Shown here in pieces: positions 57,300 through 64,000 of a stretch of DNA of 64,000 nt. The DNA comes from Ramazzottius varieornatus. Taxonomy: Eukaryota > Tardigrada > Eutardigrada > Parachela > Ramazzottiidae. A program made the position numbers and the translations under genes. Numbering within the stretch: position 1 is the stretch's first letter; the number at the start of each line of letters is the position of its first letter. The DNA lies in NCBI GenBank assembly GCA_001949185.1, contig BDGG01000013.1, positions 1,529,857-1,593,856 on the forward strand, read 5' to 3'. The notes under the pieces are model-generated. The model worked only from the letters and a program-made list of their open reading frames with translations. It searched no databases and was not told the origin of the DNA.

Positions 57300-57870
57300 A
57301 TTACAGAAATTTGTGTCAAACTAATACAGTAATAATGTTCGGGAAAAACTAGTACGGAAGTAATTCCGACAACTTTGCCCTCGTTTTACGCCAGATGGAA
57401 CGACCAGTCTGTCGAAGTTAGTATCTAAGTTACTGCACCCCGTACAACCATTGTCCATTGATTGTCATCTTCGGGGACCTCAGCCTTGAACTCGTTCAAG
57501 ATAATCGTACGGCGCATTTCGATTTAACTTAACACCTTGAGCACCACGCGATTTCATGCTTTGAGACTACGAGGTGGGAAAGTCACTTTCGTCTCTTTTT
57601 AACCGGTCAAAACTAGGGGGCGGCTCCAAATTGGGCCAGTCATAACCTACTCGATCGGCTAAAATTTGGGAACATGCTGTAAAGTGCGCCACCTACCAAG
57701 TCAAAACGGCCAACCTTCATGATTTTATCTTGACCACTGAGCAGATCTTTTCACGGATCTGAAACTCTTGCAAAATGGAAAAATGTTTGGTCTCAAGCTA
57801 CAATTTTTTGTGGACTCTGAACCAACCGACAACCTGGCTGGGAAAAAAATTGCCTGGCTACGACGAAATT
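57300..57870. other. Intergenic stretch
   Basis: No gene is supported. A TGCGCCAC motif lies at about 57685-57692. Confidence 0.45.
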
Positions 57871-59232
57871 TCAAGAACGGAAAAAATCCAGACAGTTTTG
57901 TAGAGCTATCGACCAGTGGCCGTTAGTTGCAGCTTGAAGAGAAGTTGATTCTTCAGGCAAACGAGAAAAACCGAGCAGAAAAAGCTTAACTGGAATTCCG
58001 CTACATACAAATTGGTGTGCGCCAGGAAAGTGAGTTTCCCGCCCGGTGCTCAAGGTGTTAACTGATACATGAAAAGAAGGCGGCAACGATAGGTTTTTGG
58101 GTGGCAAGTTCCGATGCGGTGACCATCTATACTTCATAAAAGACCCACCTGTTTCTGAATTCGCTTCTCCCGAAAAGGTTGTCAAATATTCATGTACTCC
58201 ATTCTCAGTTTCATTCGGGCCATCGTTGCCTTCCGGAAGCTCGTACCCAAGGTGCGGACATTGTACCGACGAGTGTGCACGGCGCGTTCTTGTTGACGCC
58301 AGCGATTGTTTATCAGTTAAATAGGGCCTAAAGCGACGAGTTTTGTTTACCTTTACTGATGCTCGAACAGCTGATTCTTCACTTTCTCCAGCCACGTTCA
58401 CTCCACTTTCTTCCTTTATCTTGCTCAACTCTTCCAGCAACTCTCGGCGAGTTGAGTTCGTTTCGATATCGAGTCTTTCGCTCAACTTCGGGTGGCCACT
58501 ATTGAAATGATGGAGTAGTTGTTCGACTCGCTTGTGACAGTTGCGCGCCGAGTATTCCCCGTCTCCGGTTGTTTCCTGCAACCTTTTAGCAACCTTCTGC
58601 CATATTCTGTTTCGAAGAGATGGGCCGATAGTGTAGACGTTCTCTTCGATGGTTATTTGAAGAACGACCACGTCAAGTTTAGCGGTCCACAAGCGTCGCA
58701 TATCTTCTTCGCTTCCATCAGCTTCGTCCTCGTCTTCCTCTCCTTCCACTTGAATTTCGTCCGAGTTGCATTCATTGTCACCTTCCGGGACCCTGCTGTG
58801 ACCCTGAAAAAAAGACAATTCTAGTAAAGAACGGTAAGTAGATCTATTATCGACCGAGAATGGTACGCGCGACTTAAACATCAATCCGAGTTAAAGTTTG
58901 TATATGACGTCACCAAGCAGCAGGAATTTTTCATCAATATGCGTCACTCGTCAATGCCACTATGACGTCATGCGTACCTCTAGCATGTCCTGGTGCTGGG
59001 ATTCGATGTGTTGTTGGAAGTTGCTGTAGCCGGATTGCGCTCGAACAAGCTTTTCTTCCGGGCAGAACAGACAGATACCAGTGTGAACCGAAACCTTCTT
59101 GTTGTTTCTGGTTTGGTCGTATCGGGTTGCTTTGGACTTGAAGTATTCCAGAAAGTAATCTTTGGCGACACGGTTGACTTTCCCATCCTTCAGCTCTTCT
59201 CCATGATCCGCTATGTTGTCCTCCCCAACCAT
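57871..59232 (-). CDS. BED-type zinc finger plus SANT-like domain protein
   Basis: Exon 58978-59232 and the exon starting at 58803 join in phase. The first exon holds a BED-type finger: FLEYFKSKATRYD, then CLFC, then NFQQHIESQH with the paired histidines. The second begins acidic (EGEEDEDEADGSEED), then a Myb/SANT-like DNA-binding helix set (RLWTAKLDVVVLQI ... LRNRIWQKVAKRLQE ... ARNCHKRVEQLLHHF), then a Glu/Lys helix. The frame stays open to 57871, but a GTAAAC donor near 58350 may end the exon, so the last 150 residues are doubtful. Both domains are typical of transposon-derived proteins, and no transposase core or terminal repeats are seen. It is probably a domesticated DNA-binding protein. 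Confidence 0.68.
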
Positions 59233-59443
59233 GTCGATTGTTACGGTACGCCCGAGGACTCCAGTGGTATGAATCTGACAAAGCCCAAGAAAGATTCAGC
59301 GATTAAACAGGACGAAAGAAACTGCGGGAAGAATCGAGCGTGTTAACTTAGCGAAGAACTGCGCAATTTAACGCACTCTACTGCCAGCGCAGCGGATAAC
59401 GCCGCAGTCGATCGCATAGGCAGAGGCGGAGCGGACGAGGGTA

Positions 59444-59608
59444 CAGTGTACGACAAAACTAACCGTTAAGAATGGGCGTGACACTCCAGTTGAGCTTACT
59501 TACAACTCACCCGATGAGAATTGAGTTTTGCTGCATGTGCAAATTTCATTGGCTTTAATCATCTGGCTCTATACACCCATTTTTAACGGTTTATTTTGTC
59601 GTACACTG
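59444..59608 (-). mobile_element. MITE family A, copy 2 (165 bases, TA flanks)
   Basis: This is the inverted copy of the element at 29282-29445, with TA at 59442-59443 and 59609-59610. By eye the two differ at only about one base in ten. It supplies no coding content and lies upstream of the BED/SANT gene. Confidence 0.85.
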
Positions 59609-59928
59609 TATCAGCTGGATAGCTTTGCAGGCTGCGCCGCTACGGCGATGGGCATTCAGGCCTTCAGGGCACTGTTTTCTTGTCGACAGTTTTGAGCGTT
59701 TAGCGCTTCGTTCTTGTCTGGATAGTTTGCTACTATCCGTGGATATCGTTTGATAGCCTTACCGATTGGAGACACAGTTGACCAGAACACGCAGCAGGAG
59801 GTTGCGTTTTGATCTGATATCTCTCCTTTGTAGATTGGAGGAAAATCGGCCCATGGTCGCTAGCACCCTTTGTTTTGGAATGGCTCAGACTGAAACGGTG
59901 TGGAAGGCGGTAAATGAAATTCGCAGTC

Positions 59929-61380
59929 TATCAATAGCTAGTGTAGATGTAGCTTGACTTAGCTCAGCTTGACTCGACTAGCCGCAGAAGCCGTTTGACA
60001 TAGCGGCTAGCCGTTATGTCAAACGGCTTGAGCCGGCTTCGGCATGGTCACTCAGCAGGTTTTTAGACGCAGATCTCCTCCATGACTCCATGTTTTTTCA
60101 CAAAGAAAATTCCAGCGAACACTAAATTTTTCCGGTTCATGGATGATTCTAATTTCGAACCTATTGTGCTTTAGAAACTACCGGGAAATTGTATTTCAGC
60201 TATTTATCGCGTACTACATCTCATAAGATCATGTCATGTTGATTAATGTCGTAATTCGTTATAATCTGGTGGTCAAAAACCAATCAAAGCTATCTGCTGA
60301 CAAGAGATTTGGTCCACTCCAACTCCAAAAGCAATAAGATGGAAAAATAGAAAAGGGTTCACTCCATAAAACAGAGCAGACGGTATCGGCGGAACTGATT
60401 CCTGAACGCCACTGCGAAATTCGGGAACAGAGGAACTATTGTCGTACACTAGCGGTACAAGTCTGGTGCGATGACGTGATACTCTTGATTGAGACTTTTT
60501 CATTGACGATGAGGTGAACAGCTGATCGCATTTGACGTCGTTGCCGCTCCAAATTGCGCACCATGAAGTACTACAGCTACGAGACAGCAAGCTGTCTGGT
60601 GAACCACACACACTCTTCGACGATCAGCTGATCGCCTCCTTGTCAATCAAGAATCAAATCAAAGTGCATTACATCACAGCGGTTTGGTCACGTCATTGAG
60701 ACGGAGCCGTATGGCCATTGTATCCCTGTTCCTGAATTTTGTAGTGGCGTCCAGAAATTATTTCCGCCGATGCTACCTGCATCTGTTTATACAGTGAGCT
60801 CTCTACTTATATAGCGAATTGGTTTCAGAATTGGAGTGGACCGACTGGCGTAAACCCCTTGTGAGTCCGGCCAAAGTCAAATGTCTTCATGTACGCGAGT
60901 GTGTTCGTTGCTCAATCTATCAAGGTCTGTCGCTACGCACCTAGGTACGCTGACTGTTTTCACTTCTCCGACGTCAGCTTGGATGCATGTGCGCGATACA
61001 TTACGGGCGAGGCTGCGCTGCCTCCGCGGTATCGAACCGGAGTATTGACTTCCGAAGTTCCGATTCTCAAGTGCGGGTTTACGATTTATCGATATATCAG
61101 AAATATATCGATATACCGCGATATGATATTTTCATTTATCATTTTCCGCTCAGCAATATTCCGTCCGTATCGATAGTTCGATATAATATTTTTGTCATAT
61201 CGAATCACTGTGATGTGATACATTTCGATAAGATACGATATATCATATTTATCCCGGCACTACGTCTGACATAACGGCTAGCCGTTATGTTAAACGGCTG
61301 GCGGAGTCGTACGTCAAGTCGACTACAAGCCGGCTAAGCCATTTGTACAGCCGAGCTACATCTACTCTATTAATAGCTTC
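59929..61380. mobile_element. Candidate 1.45-kb element with long imperfect inverted ends
   Basis: The left end (about 59929-60030) has CTATCAATAG, GTAGATGTAGCT and a near-perfect palindrome around CGGCTAGCCG with AGCCGTTTGACAT arms. The right end (about 61268-61378) carries the same blocks in reverse order and complement (AACGGCTAGCCGTTATG, AGCTACATCTAC, CTATTAATAG). The middle has no clear transposase. The right end abuts the first recognised NAGLU exon. Confidence 0.55.
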
Positions 61381-64000
61381 TTGTGGCCAAACTTGCTGGG
61401 GCGTTGTGTCAGAAAGAATTGTTCATATAAGTTTCTCCTTCTGCAGTTTCTCGTTTGTTTCACACTGGTCTCCTACACCATCGCGCACGATGTCTCGTTA
61501 ACATTCCCCGACCTACGGAACACCATCCTCAAAACCAAGTCGAAAGCTGATCCAGACATCCAGCATGCCGCTGTCGAAGACCTCATCAGACGCCTCTTCG
61601 ACCCCATGGATGCTTCGCGCTTCTTGGTGGAAGTACAGCCTGAAGGACTCGGCGACCCAGCCTTCGATGCCGCCAGGGTACGGTATGTTCCCTCCAATTA
61701 TTCGTCCTTCCCTGTAACCCATGTCGTGTTGTCTTTTAGGTGACAAGTTTCGGAGGTAATGTCGTGCGTATCGTCGGAAACTCCGGCACAGCTTGTGCAT
61801 TCGCATTGTACCACTTCATGAAGTACCACTGCGACTGTCAAGTGGCCTGGTCGGGTCGTCAACTGCACCTTCCTGAAAAGTTCCCAGTGGTTTCCCAACT
61901 TGTCAAGAAAGCTGATTGGTGCGAAGTCTGAACTTCCACGGCATTGCAAATTTAATAACTCCCCTTGTTGTCAGTGGTTGACTTTCCCGCGTTTAGGCTG
62001 CATTACTACCAGAATGTGTGCACTTCGAGTTACTCTTTCGCTTGGTGGGACTGGCCACGATGGGAAGAGGAGATTGACTGGATGGCGCTACAAGGCATCA
62101 ACTTCCCGTTGGCTTTCACTGGCCAAGAAGAAATATGGCGACGGGTAAGTCACAGTACAGTGTGTTCTGTGCTACATCGAAGTATGGACTGGTTTGAGAA
62201 ACCTCGACTGCCGTTCAGGTGTACGCAAAGCACGGTCTAAATAATACGGATCTGGAGAGCTTCTTTGTGGGACCGGCCTTCTTAGCATGGTAAATTTTAA
62301 CTTTGGCGGCCAGTTGTGTCTAATCTGCTGTTTTGGTCCGACCGGAGGGACCTATGTGTACTGCGGTACTGTGTTCTAACCGTAGGGGTCGAATGGGAAA
62401 CATCAGAAGGTGGGCAGGTCCGCTGTCGAACAACTGGTTGAGAGGGCAGCTAGATCTCCAACACAAAATATTGGCCCGCATGACGTCGCTTGGTATGATG
62501 CCGATTCTTCCTGGATTTGGAGGCATTGTCCCGGAAGCGCTCATCAGGTATCAAGGACGCTTTTTTAAAGGCAAGACGTCTTCGGAGACTGGAACTGAGT
62601 TTTGAATTCCATCATTTCTGGTTGCTCAAATATGCCATTGTTGCAGGATTTATCCGCAACTGAACTACAGCCGCGTGGAGTCTTGGGCGGGCTTTCCCGA
62701 TAACCTCAGCAGGTAGCGTTTGTTCTTCCGCAAGATAATATAGCAGGAAAGAGCCAGCGTAGACGATAGAAGGGCAGAATATGTACAACTCTTCTGTCAG
62801 AAGTGAACTTCCTACTGATGCTATGAAACCGTGTTGATTTGCACTTTTGCAGCTCATTTTTGCTGGAGCCAACGGAAAACCTGTATGTCACACTCGGCCA
62901 AGAATTTATCACTGAGGTTTGTACTTGTTCTCGTACTCACCACGCTCTCCCGAGCACGTGGAAGTTGGAACGGAAGATGCAGTGAGAAGCTAGTATCCTT
63001 GCAGATGAAAAGGGAATTCGGTGACGTTACACATTTCTACAACGCGGACAGTTTTAACGAACAGAGGCCCAACACATCGTAAGTTGTAAGGAGAACATTT
63101 GGCACCAAAAACTCTTTTGTAGTGCACGCAAGTTTATACAAAGACACCTCGGATACAATGCACAAGGCGCGCTTTCGTACGTTCCAGAGCTCAAACCTTT
63201 ATAAAGAACGTTGCCGATGCGACGTTTAAAGGGATGGTGGCCGCTGATCCGGACGCTATTTGGTATGGGAAAACCCGTTGACAGAAAAATTCACAATCCA
63301 ATAAGCCCCCCTACCATTGCTCATGTTTCCACGCCAGGGTGATGCAAGGATGGTTGTTCTACTACGATGCAGATTTCTGGACACCAGGTAAGACCCAGAT
63401 TGTGGTGATCTGCCGGTCAACCTGCACAGTATCGTAGCTTGTCGGTGTGATTACAGAGCTGACCAAAAGCCTTTTGACGGAGGCTCCTTTGGTAAGCTCT
63501 TCACCGTCGTTTCTGCACCCACCATGTGCACTGTCGATACAATGAAGCGGTACCTGTCTCAGGGTCGAATGATTGTTCTGGATTTGGATGCCGATGCCTT
63601 TCCCATCTGGCCTTCGACGCAGAGCTTCTACGGTCAACCATTCATTTGGTGTATGCTGCACAACTATGGTGGGGTTCAAGGACTTTATGGGCGTATCAGC
63701 CACATCAACAAGGTATACTGTAACAGCAACGAAGCGCAAAAATTCGAGCAATCGTTGAACGTCAACATCGTTTTTCAGGATCCTATGGAAGCCAGAAACG
63801 CATCCGGGTCGACAATGATCGGCGTTGGTCTGACCATGGAAGGTATCAACCAAAACGAAGTGATGTACGAGTTGATGAACGAGATGAGCTGGCGCACTCA
63901 ACCGGTGGCAATCGACGAGTGGTACGCTCATTTTATTCCAGCGAAAACTAGCTGTACTTCCCGTCCAAATTGCCTGGTTGTGCTGACAGGATGGCAAACT
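61381..64000 (+). CDS. NAGLU: Alpha-N-acetylglucosaminidase, 5' part (cut by window end)
   Basis: Exons 61381-61677 (start uncertain), 61740-61918, 61997-62144, 62219-62289, 62386-62547, 62647-62712, 62853-62916, 63005-63078, 63188-63262, 63338-63387, 63457-63491, 63548-63712 and 63779 onward join in phase. The lysosomal enzyme (GH89) removes terminal N-acetylglucosamine from heparan sulphate. Matches to the family: [53 protein letters not shown], the catalytic-acid region [35 protein letters not shown] and [13 protein letters not shown] signal-like hydrophobic stretch is at about 61430-61480, but no ATG precedes it in frame, so the start is probably in an upstream exon. Roughly the last third of the protein lies beyond the window. 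Confidence 0.93.

Larger units (their letters stand above)
59233..61380. other. Intergenic stretch with a MITE and a long-inverted-repeat element
   Basis: Holds the family A MITE (59444-59608) and the element at 59929-61380. A minus-strand frame at 60273-60611 lies inside the latter and has no recognised domain. An AT-rich tract of ATATCG units lies at about 61080-61255. Confidence 0.5.

Noticed and set aside
57089-57352. Arg/His/Ala-rich plus-strand frames
   Set aside because: Shadows of the repeat in the His-rich gene. Low complexity keeps all frames open.
1-64000. CRISPR arrays, bacterial operons or phage genes
   Set aside because: None seen. Spliced animal genes occupy nearly all of the window.
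63900-64000. Possible frameshift in the last NAGLU exon
   Set aside because: The end of the frame fits the family poorly, but an intron or divergence cannot be separated from an indel before the window stops.

Overview
The window looks like nuclear DNA of an invertebrate animal. Most genes are split by many short introns (about 40 to 1000 bases, GT-AG, with one apparent GC-AG). The gene set is metazoan: natriuretic-peptide-type receptor, BK-type potassium channel, class A GPCR, acetylcholine-binding-protein-like protein, collagen prolyl hydroxylase and axonemal genes. A small ecdysozoan such as a tardigrade is my guess, but nothing here proves the lineage. Two runs of N (13181-13230 and 37958-38090) show a draft assembly. 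All exon structures were built by hand from splice sites, reading phase and similarity to remembered families.

Layout. 1.4-5.3 kb (+): natriuretic peptide receptor with a short tail and no cyclase domain. 5.7-8.0 kb (-): prolyl 4-hydroxylase alpha. 9.0-10.2 kb (-): intronless NAP1-like histone chaperone. 11.4-13.7 kb (-): multi-exon gene of unknown function. 14.9-15.8 kb: internally deleted pogo-like transposon. 15.9-17.0 kb (-): broken DNA polymerase lambda. 18.7-24.3 kb (+): divergent Slo-family channel with one frameshift. 25.9-26.5 kb (+): small unknown gene. 27.5-29.1 kb (+): GPCR. 31.1 kb (+): intronless orphan gene. 32.1-32.7 kb: second pogo-like remnant. 34.4 kb (+): ribonuclease kappa. 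35.1-41.8 kb (-): SPAG17/PF6. 42.1-43.1 kb (-): soluble Cys-loop ligand-binding domain protein. 44.0-46.1 kb (-): three tandem genes for small secreted Gly-rich peptide precursors. 46.6-50.0 kb (-): DNA2-like nuclease with a decayed helicase half. 50.7-52.3 kb (+): HENMT1. 52.6-53.4 kb (+): EFCAB2/DRC8-like. 53.7-56.2 kb (+): ENO4. 56.6-57.3 kb (-): His-rich coiled-coil protein. 57.9-59.2 kb (-): BED-finger plus SANT-like protein. 61.4 kb to the end (+): NAGLU, cut by the window edge.

The stretch from 35 to 56 kb is rich in genes linked elsewhere to sperm, cilia or the germline (SPAG17, HENMT1, DRC8, ENO4). Introns and intergenic stretches carry many short inverted-repeat elements, several with TA target duplications and pogo/mariner-type ends. 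The three-gene secreted peptide cluster and the DNA2-like pseudo-helicase are the most unusual finds.
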